Part shown: positions 1 through 7,585 of the stretch, piece after piece
Layout of the letters: each line of letters opens with the position of its first letter
Position numbering within the stretch: position 1 is the stretch's first letter
NCBI GenBank assembly: GCA_038064375.1
Contig: JBBTTF010000004.1
Location: 62,001-126,000, forward strand
Source: JBBTTE01 sp038064375
GTDB lineage: Bacteria > Patescibacteriota > Saccharimonadia > Saccharimonadales > UBA4665
Direction of reading: 5' to 3'
DNA: 64,000 nt
Program-made: the position numbers and the translations under genes
The notes under the pieces: model-generated
What the model saw: only the letters and a program-made list of their open reading frames with translations
What the model was told of the DNA's origin: nothing
Database searches by the model: none

Positions 1-1
1 A

Positions 2-217
2 TTACAGATAGAGCAGCACAAAGATAAGCTAGAAGAACTCAAAGGCCCCAACCAGTCGGCTGAGTGGGGCAATCAGATACGCAGCTACGTCCTGCACCCC
101 TATAAGCAGGTCAAAGACCTTCGCAGCAAATACGAGACTAGCGATCCAGACAATGTATTAGACGGCAACCTAGACGCTCTGATAAATGCCTATCTAGAAC
201 ACACGCTGAACGCCTAA
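2..217 (+). CDS. prfB: Peptide chain release factor 2, C-terminal end (partial)
   Basis: The window opens inside this gene; the last 71 codons are visible in frame 2 and end with TAA. The residues WGNQIRSYVLHPYKQVKDLR are the highly conserved C-terminal stretch of bacterial class I release factor RF2, followed by the usual acidic tail ending in a leucine-rich helix. RF2 recognises UGA and UAA codons and releases the finished peptide on the ribosome. The GGQ and SPF motifs lie upstream, outside the window. ftsE begins 17 bp downstream, and the order prfB-ftsE-ftsX is common in bacteria, which supports the call. An intact RF2 fits with UGA acting as a stop here. Confidence 0.93.
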   Translation, partial: LQIEQHKDKLEELKGPNQSAEWGNQIRSYVLHPYKQVKDLRSKYETSDPDNVLDGNLDALINAYLEHTLNA

Positions 218-218
218 G

Positions 219-227
219 TGCTATAAT
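219..227 (+). promoter_or_regulatory. Extended -10 promoter for ftsE (leaderless)
   Basis: TGC followed by TATAAT is a perfect extended -10 element, overlapping the end of prfB. Only 7 nt separate it from the ftsE ATG, so transcription should begin at or next to the start codon. No Shine-Dalgarno sequence is present. Confidence 0.72.
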
Positions 228-234
228 AGTTCTA

Positions 235-918
235 ATGATTCTGCTAGATAGGGTAACCAAAACATATAATAAAGACCTAGGCTCAGCCCTTGATCGAATT
301 ACTTTGCATGTCGAACCCAAAGAATTCGTAATTGTTATTGGTCAAAGTGGCGCTGGCAAAACCACCTTACTTAAGCTTCTGACAAGAGAAGAACGCCCAA
401 CAAGCGGCAAAATTATCATCGGTGGCATTGATTACGACAAGCTCAAGGACAAAGATATTCCAATGCTACGGCGTAAGATTGGCGTCGTCTTTCAAGACTT
501 CAAGCTGCTGCCCAACCGCAACGTTTTTGAGAATGTCGCCTACGCCCTAGAAATAGTTGGAATCAGTAACCGCGAGATCAAACATACTGTGCCAAAAGTT
601 CTGGATATTGTTAATCTCAAGGGCAAAGAAAAGCGCATGCCTCGCGAGCTAAGTGGTGGCGAACGCCAACGTGTTGCAATCGCACGCGCCATTGTCAGAC
701 AGCCTAGAATCCTAATTGCCGATGAGCCAACTGGCAACCTAGACCCCAAGCACGCATGGGATGTTATTAAGGTTTTGGAGAAGATTAACAGATACGGAAC
801 AACCGTTTTGCTAACAACCCACAACCAAGAAATCGTTAACAAGCTAAAGCGACGAGTTGTTACGATCAATGGCGGAAAGATAAGTAGCGACCGCGCTAAC
901 GCGGGATATAAGGTCTAG
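235..918 (+). CDS. ftsE: Cell division ATP-binding protein FtsE
   Basis: ABC-type ATPase of 227 residues, the normal FtsE length. Walker A is GQSGAGKT (residues 36-43), the Q-loop is VVFQDFKLLP (about 84-93), the ABC signature is LSGGERQRVAIARA (139-152), and Walker B is ILIADEPTG (159-167) with its catalytic glutamate. FtsE pairs with the membrane protein FtsX on the inner face of the membrane. The pair transduces ATP hydrolysis to activate periplasmic or extracytoplasmic peptidoglycan hydrolases at the septum. ftsX follows after 2 nt and a coiled-coil hydrolase lies just beyond, so partner and target appear encoded together. The ATG start is set by the promoter 7 nt upstream. Confidence 0.96.
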   Translation: MILLDRVTKTYNKDLGSALDRITLHVEPKEFVIVIGQSGAGKTTLLKLLTREERPTSGKIIIGGIDYDKLKDKDIPMLRRKIGVVFQDFKLLPNRNVFENVAYALEIVGISNREIKHTVPKVLDIVNLKGKEKRMPRELSGGERQRVAIARAIVRQPRILIADEPTGNLDPKHAWDVIKVLEKINRYGTTVLLTTHNQEIVNKLKRRVVTINGGKISSDRANAGYKV

Positions 919-920
919 TA

Positions 921-1865
921 ATGCAGCGACGACTCATTACGCTATGGCGCATCGTTCACACTGGTATAGTCAACTTTATGCGCAGCTTCAGTCTAGCCGT
1001 GGCCGCTATGGCCGTCATGGCCGTGACGTTGACCATAGTATTATTCTCAGTCATTGCTAACGCGACTTTCGCTAACACAATTAGTGACATCACAAGCAAG
1101 ATTACTGTTTCTGCCTACCTTAAGGACGAGACAACCGAAGCTCAAGCCAAAAAATTAGTACAACAACTCGAGAAGCTACCAACAGTTACCAAGGTAGTTT
1201 ATCTAGACAAGGACGCTGCCACTCAAGCATATATTCGCCAGAATCAAGAGAACAGGGAGCTAGTAGCTGCAGTTACTCAAGCCGACAACCCAATCCCGCC
1301 AACTATCCAGATTTCGCCACAAGACCTTAATCAGGTTAAGGCAATAAAAGACTTTTTGACCATGCCAGAGAATAAGGCATTGCAAACAACTGATTCGCCG
1401 TCTTATAACGACAAGCGTAAGGAGGCAATCGACAACATTGCTCATGCCACCAACGTACTTCGCAAACTCGGTGTAATAAGCGTGGCGGTCTTTGCACTAA
1501 CCTGTATATTGACCATCTTTAACACCATCCAGATGGCCATCTTCAATAGGCGAGACGAAATCCAAATTATGCGTTTGTTGGGCGCTAGTACGAGCTACAT
1601 CAGGGGTCCTTTCATTGTCGAGAGCGCTATATATGGCTTATTGTCGGCCGTGTTCTCGATACTGATAGTTAATTCGGCATTTTTGGCCTCTAGCACGGCG
1701 CTACAGGCGAGCAGCCTAGGCCTGTTAGATATCAATTATGCCAACGAATTCTTTGACGAACATTTCTTGCAACTTTTGCTGTTCCAAATCGCTACTGGTA
1801 TAATCATAGGTACCGTATCTTCTGTTATAGCGACCGCACGGTATCTCAAATTCAAGACAAAGTAA
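921..1865 (+). CDS. ftsX: Cell division protein FtsX
   Basis: Membrane subunit of the FtsEX complex, 314 residues. A transmembrane helix near residues 18-45 is followed by an extracytoplasmic domain (about 50-170). Three further helices sit near 178-203, 228-253 and 284-306 in the FtsX/MacB-type permease arrangement. The NRRDEIQIMRLLGAS motif (about 210-224), which contacts the ATPase, is present. The gene starts 2 nt after ftsE and is surely co-transcribed with it. In other bacteria FtsX contacts coiled-coil hydrolases such as PcsB or EnvC; the next gene encodes a protein of that design. Confidence 0.94.
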   Translation: MQRRLITLWRIVHTGIVNFMRSFSLAVAAMAVMAVTLTIVLFSVIANATFANTISDITSKITVSAYLKDETTEAQAKKLVQQLEKLPTVTKVVYLDKDAATQAYIRQNQENRELVAAVTQADNPIPPTIQISPQDLNQVKAIKDFLTMPENKALQTTDSPSYNDKRKEAIDNIAHATNVLRKLGVISVAVFALTCILTIFNTIQMAIFNRRDEIQIMRLLGASTSYIRGPFIVESAIYGLLSAVFSILIVNSAFLASSTALQASSLGLLDINYANEFFDEHFLQLLLFQIATGIIIGTVSSVIATARYLKFKTK

Positions 1866-1915
1866 GAATCTAAAAGTCAAAAATCAGCTTAAGGGTGAGG
1901 GGGCTTGATGCGATG

Positions 1916-1924
1916 TGTTACAAT
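1916..1924 (+). promoter_or_regulatory. Extended -10 promoter for the CHAP hydrolase gene
   Basis: TGT-TACAAT extended -10 element. A transcript from here would begin near 1931, downstream of the first in-frame ATG at 1905. The ATG at 1953 is therefore the better start of the hydrolase gene. Confidence 0.55.
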
Positions 1925-1952
1925 ATATTCAGCGCATAAAAATACAAAAACA

Positions 1953-3080
1953 ATGCCAAAAAATACAAAAAAGTTTAAACAGATATTCAAAGCACGCGCC
2001 TTCGTAGCGACCTTGCTAATAGTGTTTGTTGCAAGTGGTGCAGTGGCAGTTCAGGCTGATGAGTTTGATGTTCAGATCAACGCCTTGCAACAACAGAACA
2101 ACGCTGTTCGTGGCACCTTGAGCGGCCTAACCGCAGAAGCCAGCAGCTACCAGCAAGTTATTAACCAGTTACAGGCACAGATTAATGATATTCAGGGTAA
2201 AATTGCTGCTAACGAAGCACAGCAGGCCGCCTTACAGGCCAAAATAGCAGATGCTAAAGCCAAAATCGCACTCCAAAAGAAGTATCTAGGCCAAGACATA
2301 AAGGCAATGTACATCGACGGTCAGCTGACGACGATTGAGGAGCTAGCAACTAGCAAGAATCTTAGCGAATATGTCGACAAGCAAGAGTATCGTGTGGCAG
2401 TTCAGAAGAAGCTAGATGGCATGATCAAGCAGATAGCTGTTTTGCAAGCCCAGCTGCAGAAGGAAAAAGCCGAGCTAGACAATCTAGTAGACTCGCAGAA
2501 GCAACAAAATGACCAACTTGGCAGCGCCCAGTCTCAGCAACAGAATCTTTTGTCGTATAACGAGGGCCAACAAGCGGCCTTCAATAGCCAGATTAATTCC
2601 AACTCTAGCAAGATCGGCGAGCTGCGCCGACAACAGGCTATTCTTAACGCTCGCTACAATGTTGGTAGCTTCAAAGGCGACCCAGGTAACGGCGGCTACC
2701 CCAATGTTTGGGCCTATGCACCTCAAGACAGCTTGATTGATAGTTGGGGAATGTACAACCGCGAATGCGTTAGCTACACAGCCTTTAAGGTCCACCAAGA
2801 CTACCTAGCCGGCCGCAACAGTCGTGACATGCCTTACTGGGGCGGAATCGGCAATGCAAACCAGTGGGACGACAACGCTAGGGCCTCAGGCATACCTGTT
2901 GACACCAACCCAACCCCAGGCTCAATCGCTGTTAGCAACGCCGGTACCTATGGCCACGTCATGTACGTTCAAGCTGTTAATGGTAATCAAATCTACATTC
3001 AGCAGTACAATGCACAGCTCAATGGGCAATATTCTGAAGGTTGGCGCTACACTACTGGCCTAGTCTTCATTCACTTCTAG
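1953..3080 (+). CDS. Secreted coiled-coil CHAP-domain peptidoglycan hydrolase (PcsB/CwlO-like)
   Basis: From the ATG at 1953 the protein has 375 residues. A basic N-terminus and hydrophobic signal sequence end near AVQA-DEF. A long Gln/Ala/Leu-rich coiled coil (about 40-230) follows, then a C-terminal CHAP amidase/endopeptidase domain (about 255-375) with the catalytic Cys in NRECVSYTAF and His in YGHVMYVQAV. This is the domain order of PcsB and related FtsEX-controlled hydrolases. Its place directly downstream of ftsEX makes it the likely hydrolase driven by that complex during daughter-cell separation. A longer reading frame opens at 1905, but the promoter at 1916-1924 lies downstream of that codon. 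The regulatory link to FtsEX is inference from architecture and position. Confidence 0.88.
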   Translation: MPKNTKKFKQIFKARAFVATLLIVFVASGAVAVQADEFDVQINALQQQNNAVRGTLSGLTAEASSYQQVINQLQAQINDIQGKIAANEAQQAALQAKIADAKAKIALQKKYLGQDIKAMYIDGQLTTIEELATSKNLSEYVDKQEYRVAVQKKLDGMIKQIAVLQAQLQKEKAELDNLVDSQKQQNDQLGSAQSQQQNLLSYNEGQQAAFNSQINSNSSKIGELRRQQAILNARYNVGSFKGDPGNGGYPNVWAYAPQDSLIDSWGMYNRECVSYTAFKVHQDYLAGRNSRDMPYWGGIGNANQWDDNARASGIPVDTNPTPGSIAVSNAGTYGHVMYVQAVNGNQIYIQQYNAQLNGQYSEGWRYTTGLVFIHF

Positions 3081-3177
3081 CCCAACCTGTAGGGCGATGT
3101 CAAACATGCTTTTTCCTCTGGCACAAAACGGCCGACGGAAAAACATATTTGAATCGCCGAGCAAGCTTAAGCAAGAA

Positions 3178-3186
3178 TGCTATAAT
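3178..3186 (+). promoter_or_regulatory. Extended -10 promoter for the S41 protease gene (leaderless)
   Basis: TGC-TATAAT, identical to the ftsE element. It ends 8 nt before the ATG at 3195. There is no Shine-Dalgarno sequence in the gap. Confidence 0.7.
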
Positions 3187-3194
3187 AGCTAGCA

Positions 3195-4397
3195 ATGAAC
3201 TTGAGACCAAGAGTGAACGGGCGGAAGATTCTGCGTAGTCTAGTGAATATCTTTATATTGCTAGCTATTTTTATGATAGGTGTAAATGTTGGCAATGGCA
3301 GATTAGAATGGAGCCGCAACAAGCCAGTCTCAGGTGATCTGCCAGCCCAGCTTAACTTCGGTGGTGTTGATGACGTCTACCAAGCCCTAAAGGCCAATTA
3401 TGACGGCAAACTAACTCAGTCCCAGCTCGAAGACGGCATGAAGCACGGCTTGGCAGCGTCAACCAAGGATCCCTACACAGTATTCTTCACAGCTAAAGAG
3501 GCTAAGGAGTTCAATGATCAGCTAAACAACTCGTTTAGTGGTATCGGCGCGCAACTAGGCAAGGATAAGGACAGTAACTTAGAAGTTATCGCACCAATTG
3601 ACGGTCTGCCAGCTGACAAAGCCGGCATTAAGGCCAAGGACATCATAGTCTCAATCAATGGCACTACCACCAGCGGTATGTCAGTTGATGACGCCGTAAA
3701 TCGGATTCGTGGCCCCAAAGGCACCAAAGTTAAGCTTCAAGTTGTTCGCAACCGTGCCGAAACGCTAGACTTTACGATCACTAGACAAGATATTAACTTA
3801 CCGAGCGTTAAGACAAAGACTCTAGACGGCAATATCGGTTATATTCAGATCACTAGTTTCTCTAATGACACCACAGAGTCCGTCCAGAAGGCTGCCCAAA
3901 ACTTTAAGAAGCAGAACGTCAAAGGCATTGTCCTCGACATGAGAGACAACCCAGGTGGCTTATTAGATGCGTCAATTCGTGTTTCTAGCCTATGGTTGCC
4001 GCAGGGAACTAAGATTCTAGACGAAAAGCAGGGTGGAACAGTCATCGATAGCAGTTCATCGATAGGCGGTGACGTCCTGAACGGAATCCCAACCGTAGTA
4101 TTGATAAACTCTGGAAGCGCCTCGGCTAGTGAGATCACCGCTGGTGCCCTAAGAGATAACAAGGCCGCCTACATAATCGGCGAAAAGAGTTACGGCAAGG
4201 GTGTCGTTCAACAGCTAATTAACTTCGGTGACGGCAGCCAACTTAAGGTCACGGTTGCCAGCTGGTACCGACCCAACGGCCAGAACATCAACCACCTTGG
4301 CATTACACCCGACAAAGTAATCAAGATCACTGAGGCCGAGGCCAAAGCCGGCACCGATACTCAATTGCAAGCCGCACAGGCCTACCTCAACAAGTAG
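3195..4397 (+). CDS. S41-family carboxy-terminal processing protease with PDZ domain
   Basis: CtpA/CtpB-type serine protease, 400 residues. It has an N-terminal membrane anchor or signal (about 16-33), a PDZ domain (about 110-190) and the S41 tail-specific protease core. The nucleophile lies in GSASASE (307-313) and the general-base lysine in YGKGVVQQ (K335). The protein acts outside the membrane, cutting unfolded or tagged C-termini. In other bacteria such proteases control peptidoglycan hydrolases, consistent with the hydrolase gene just upstream. It is convergent with the next gene with no gap between the two stop codons. The ATG is set by the promoter 8 nt upstream. Confidence 0.93.
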   Translation: MNLRPRVNGRKILRSLVNIFILLAIFMIGVNVGNGRLEWSRNKPVSGDLPAQLNFGGVDDVYQALKANYDGKLTQSQLEDGMKHGLAASTKDPYTVFFTAKEAKEFNDQLNNSFSGIGAQLGKDKDSNLEVIAPIDGLPADKAGIKAKDIIVSINGTTTSGMSVDDAVNRIRGPKGTKVKLQVVRNRAETLDFTITRQDINLPSVKTKTLDGNIGYIQITSFSNDTTESVQKAAQNFKKQNVKGIVLDMRDNPGGLLDASIRVSSLWLPQGTKILDEKQGGTVIDSSSSIGGDVLNGIPTVVLINSGSASASEITAGALRDNKAAYIIGEKSYGKGVVQQLINFGDGSQLKVTVASWYRPNGQNINHLGITPDKVIKITEAEAKAGTDTQLQAAQAYLNK

Positions 4398-6029
4398 CTA
4401 AACCCGATCGTGCAGAACTTCTCGGACAAGGCGCTCAGCTTCGCTTTTGGGTCTGCGACTTTCTTTATCTCTAGCGCGCAGAGCAGCTACACCTTCGGAG
4501 ATATCTGCCTTGAGTTTGGGATCTTCTACGAATTGATCGAGTAAAGCTAACTGTCTACTCCATGAAGTGTGTTTATCGGTACTACCAATCTTGATTACCC
4601 ACTCTACAAATTCATGGTCAATTGTATCGAGCTTGACGTCCAGATCGCCTCTATAGTCATATTGCATAAACTGGCGGGCGTTTACTCCCATATGATGTGA
4701 TATACCGCCGGCCAAGGATTCCTTATCCAGCTTGTGTGACAAAGCAAACAACCTGAAAGCAGATTGAAGGTCGGCCTGTTCCTTAGCTTGATTGGATATT
4801 CTGTTGAGAATTCCTTGTTTGTCATCCTCTGGCTTGTAATCTGTAAACTTAGCTTTCACGGCAGCCATATTGAATGCAATGGTGTAGGCACGCTCGCCAG
4901 CCTCAAGATCAAATTTAACAAGCCTATATGCGGCCATCGACAGGCTTGAAGGGGCATTGCGCAGATTGTATTTATCTTTACTGGTGTCGAAGAAGCTTTT
5001 CTTTGTTGAGCCAACGATTTTGGCCTCTTCGTGTGCTGCCTCAAAGACATCCAGAACAGAGTCTACTAAACGTGATCGTTGTGATGAATCTCCATCCTCA
5101 GCAATCTTATAATCGTCGTCAATAGTTTGGGCTAGGTAGGATCCGATAGATGTTAGCTTAGTAGCTTTTCGAGCAGGCAGAATTTTATCTTTTTTGGCAA
5201 CGCCTTCATCGTTATATGAGCTAATGATATCTTTGATTTTAGTTACCACTAAGTCAATAAGTTCTTTTTCAAGCAATGGATTTGCTTCGCTGACCTTGGC
5301 TGCGGACCTAGCAATAGAGAGTACGACGTCAAGCATTGGGCCTTTATGTGACTCTGATAGATCAATAGGGGCATTGCTTGCGGCCTCGGTGGCGGCTTCA
5401 TAAAGTTGAATTGTCCGTACTGCGGTCGCAGATTGCATGATTTCGACATCTTTAATAGGGTCAATGCTGCCCAAGCTCTCGACACTTTTAGCAGACTCCT
5501 CGGCTACCTGAGCTATCACGTAGGCTCGATCACCGACATTTTCTATCTTACGTGCCGATTCAGCCGCTTTGTTTACAATGACGAATACCTGACTGGCCGT
5601 GCTGGCTGTTTTCTCTCTTGTCTTATTCAGCGACGCAGCTATATCAATATAGGCGCGAGCTCTGTCTTCAGGATCTCCGATCATCTCGGCAAATCTACTA
5701 GCTTGGTTCGAAAGCTCAATGACAGTACTGGCAGAAACATCATGACCATAAACTGAACTGCGTGCTGATCCGGCAATTGCGTTCACAGCCTTTGAACCCA
5801 AAGAGGCGCTAATAAAATCAATGCCAGTTCTTTCCAGCGCACCTTTTACAGACTCTAAAACTTGAACAGTCGAATCTATTCCGTGGGCAGCCGTCATGTT
5901 GGCCAACATTACATCCGAGCGGCTACCAAGTATGGAGCCTATCTCTCTTTCAACTTGATCCGGCCCTAATTCATCTATAAAAGTTGTTAGATTCTCGACT
6001 CCACTCGCTTGTTCCGTAGCCATCGTCAT
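4398..6029 (-). CDS. Large helical protein of unknown function
   Basis: 543 residues, not recognised as a named family. The sequence is almost entirely alpha-helical, rich in Ala, Glu, Lys and Ser, and has no signal peptide or membrane segment. Repeating units built around D-R-A-Y-x-I-A, such as EDRARAYIDIAASLN (about 121-135) and GDRAYVIAQVAEESA (about 165-179), suggest an alpha-solenoid of degenerate HEAT/TPR-like repeats that could act as a scaffold. The C-terminus is basic and charged. The start (MTMATEQ) is preceded by a GAGAGG ribosome-binding site and an extended -10 at 6063-6071. It faces the S41 protease gene convergently. Only its helical cytoplasmic nature can be stated with confidence. 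Confidence 0.8.
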   Translation of the reverse strand: MTMATEQASGVENLTTFIDELGPDQVEREIGSILGSRSDVMLANMTAAHGIDSTVQVLESVKGALERTGIDFISASLGSKAVNAIAGSARSSVYGHDVSASTVIELSNQASRFAEMIGDPEDRARAYIDIAASLNKTREKTASTASQVFVIVNKAAESARKIENVGDRAYVIAQVAEESAKSVESLGSIDPIKDVEIMQSATAVRTIQLYEAATEAASNAPIDLSESHKGPMLDVVLSIARSAAKVSEANPLLEKELIDLVVTKIKDIISSYNDEGVAKKDKILPARKATKLTSIGSYLAQTIDDDYKIAEDGDSSQRSRLVDSVLDVFEAAHEEAKIVGSTKKSFFDTSKDKYNLRNAPSSLSMAAYRLVKFDLEAGERAYTIAFNMAAVKAKFTDYKPEDDKQGILNRISNQAKEQADLQSAFRLFALSHKLDKESLAGGISHHMGVNARQFMQYDYRGDLDVKLDTIDHEFVEWVIKIGSTDKHTSWSRQLALLDQFVEDPKLKADISEGVAALRARDKESRRPKSEAERLVREVLHDRV

Positions 6030-6062
6030 GTCCTCTCAAGTAACCCCTGACTAATAATTTAT

Positions 6063-6071
6063 ATTATATCA
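6063..6071 (-). promoter_or_regulatory. Extended -10 promoter for the helical-protein gene
   Basis: On the minus strand this reads TGA-TATAAT. The transcript would carry a leader of about 27 nt with a GAGAGG Shine-Dalgarno at 6033-6040, so this gene, unlike many neighbours, is not leaderless. Confidence 0.6.
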
Positions 6072-6091
6072 TATTTGTCAAACAATTGCTG

Positions 6092-7477
6092 TTAAGATTT
6101 AGATCGAGAGATGGTCTTGGGCTGGGTGAGTTCACGTAGTCCGTGCACGCCGTGCTCGCGGCCCATACCAGAGCTCTTGTTACCGCCAAACGGGTTTTGG
6201 GGCAGCCAACGGCTACCTTCGTTGATCTCTACCGTACCGGCGTCTATACGAGATGCTACGCGCTCGGCACGTTCAAGGTCGGCTGAAATAACGCGGGCAC
6301 CTAAGCCATAGACTGTATCGTTGGCTAGCCGTACGGCTTCTTCCTCTGTCTTGAAGGTTGAGACTGGCAAAATTGGAGCAAAAGTTTCCTCATGCCAGAC
6401 TTTCATATCTCGAGTCACACCAGCAAGTACCACCTGAGGGAAGTATGCACCCGATAAATCTTCCGGAACATCCTTCTTGGCCCATATCTTTGCACCTTTT
6501 GATAGGGCGTCATCGAGCTGACCTTGGGCTATCGCAGCTTGCTTGGCAGAGACAAGGCTGCCTGTCTCTGTGCCTTCTGCGAAGGGGTCGCCGATAACAC
6601 GATCTTCTACTAGTCTTTTAAGTTCGGCTGTCACTGGTTTAGCGATTTGTTCATGTATAAAAGCACGCTTTGTGGCTGTACAAACTTGTCCATTATTCTG
6701 GAAGCGCTCATTAAAGATTCGCTGGGCAGCCTTAATAGCGTCGGCATCTTCAAAAACCAATGTAGGGTTAGATCCACCCATCTCCAGAGTGGCAGGGATG
6801 AACTGTTCCGCAGCAGTTTTGTATAATGTTTTGCCGGTAGCCGAGCTGCCAGTAAACCAAAGCAGATCAATGCCCGCTTGTTCGCTCAGGTCTTTACCAA
6901 CTTTTCCATCACCATAGACTTCGCCAAACACGCCCTCCGGTAGGTCATGACTAAGCATGATTGACTCAAACGCTTTACCAACCATAGGATTTTCTTCAGA
7001 AGTCTTCAGTACTACCGGATTGCCGGCAACTAGGTTAGGGAAGGTGCCCCAAACGGCCATTCCAAACGGAAAGTTCCACGGTGTAATAACGGCAGCAACA
7101 CCTTTGGGCTCGTAGGCTACTCGGTGCAGAGAGTTGTTGTCCTCGTGAGTTACCTCATCCGCCAAGGCCTTAGGCGCATTCTCAAATAGCCATGTAATAT
7201 CTTCGGCATAACTGAGTACTTCTCCATAACTATTATTTATTGGTTTGCCGGTCTCCAAGCTTATAATCTTGGCTATATCATCTGCCTGCGCGATAAACTC
7301 GTCACGAATAGGTTCAAGCAGTTTAATTCGCCCCTCAACACCGAGTTCTTTCCAAGGAGTCTTTGCGGCATTAGCTTGCTCAACCTTATAGCTAACTTCG
7401 GCCGGAGTAGATACCTCTACTTGCCCAATTACCGCATAGCCATGGGCTGGAGCAGTGGACTCAATAAACTCACTCAT
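6092..7477 (-). CDS. NAD(P)-dependent aldehyde dehydrogenase (succinate-semialdehyde dehydrogenase-like)
   Basis: ALDH superfamily, 461 residues from the ATG at 7477. Visible motifs are VITPWNFPFGMAVWGTFPNLVAGNPVVLK (substrate/cofactor region), FTGSSATGKTLY (nucleotide-binding loop), LEMGGSNPTLV (general-base glutamate), NNGQVCTATKRAF (catalytic Cys) and EETFAPILPV. The enzyme oxidises an aldehyde to the acid with NAD(P). Overall pattern and length are closest to the succinate-semialdehyde dehydrogenase group, but the substrate cannot be read from sequence alone. A frame-extending GTG lies 18 nt upstream at 7495. The consensus promoter at 7486-7514 ends 8 nt before the ATG at 7477, so that ATG is the start. 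It stands alone and is divergent from pyrG. Confidence 0.92.
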   Translation of the reverse strand: MSEFIESTAPAHGYAVIGQVEVSTPAEVSYKVEQANAAKTPWKELGVEGRIKLLEPIRDEFIAQADDIAKIISLETGKPINNSYGEVLSYAEDITWLFENAPKALADEVTHEDNNSLHRVAYEPKGVAAVITPWNFPFGMAVWGTFPNLVAGNPVVLKTSEENPMVGKAFESIMLSHDLPEGVFGEVYGDGKVGKDLSEQAGIDLLWFTGSSATGKTLYKTAAEQFIPATLEMGGSNPTLVFEDADAIKAAQRIFNERFQNNGQVCTATKRAFIHEQIAKPVTAELKRLVEDRVIGDPFAEGTETGSLVSAKQAAIAQGQLDDALSKGAKIWAKKDVPEDLSGAYFPQVVLAGVTRDMKVWHEETFAPILPVSTFKTEEEAVRLANDTVYGLGARVISADLERAERVASRIDAGTVEINEGSRWLPQNPFGGNKSSGMGREHGVHGLRELTQPKTISRSKS

Positions 7478-7485
7478 ATCTTGTA

Positions 7486-7514
7486 ATTGTACCACTAAAC
7501 ATAAGAATTGTCAA
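7486..7514 (-). promoter_or_regulatory. Consensus promoter for the aldehyde dehydrogenase gene (leaderless)
   Basis: On the minus strand: TTGACA (7509-7514), 17 bp, TGG-TACAAT (-10 at 7486-7491). The -10 ends 8 nt before the ATG at 7477. Confidence 0.82.
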
Positions 7515-7531
7515 CCTAATTGGCTGTCGGC

Positions 7532-7560
7532 TTGCCTTGTAAGGATAAGTACGGTAGCAT
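7532..7560 (+). promoter_or_regulatory. Promoter for pyrG
   Basis: TTGCCT (7532-7537), 17 bp, TAGCAT (7555-7560). The transcript would carry a leader of roughly 19 nt containing GAGAGG at 7572-7577, 8 nt before the GTG start at 7586. Confidence 0.6.
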
Positions 7561-7585
7561 AGAACGATTAAGAGAGGTGTTATAA

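Noticed and set aside
3081..3177. TTTTTCC/GGAAAAA stem as a terminator of the CHAP hydrolase gene
   Set aside because: The stem is A/T-rich with a long loop and no T-tract follows it.
6063..6085. TTGACA near 6078 as -35 for the helical-protein gene
   Set aside because: It lies only 7-8 bp from the TATAAT, too close to act as its -35; the extended -10 explains the promoter better.
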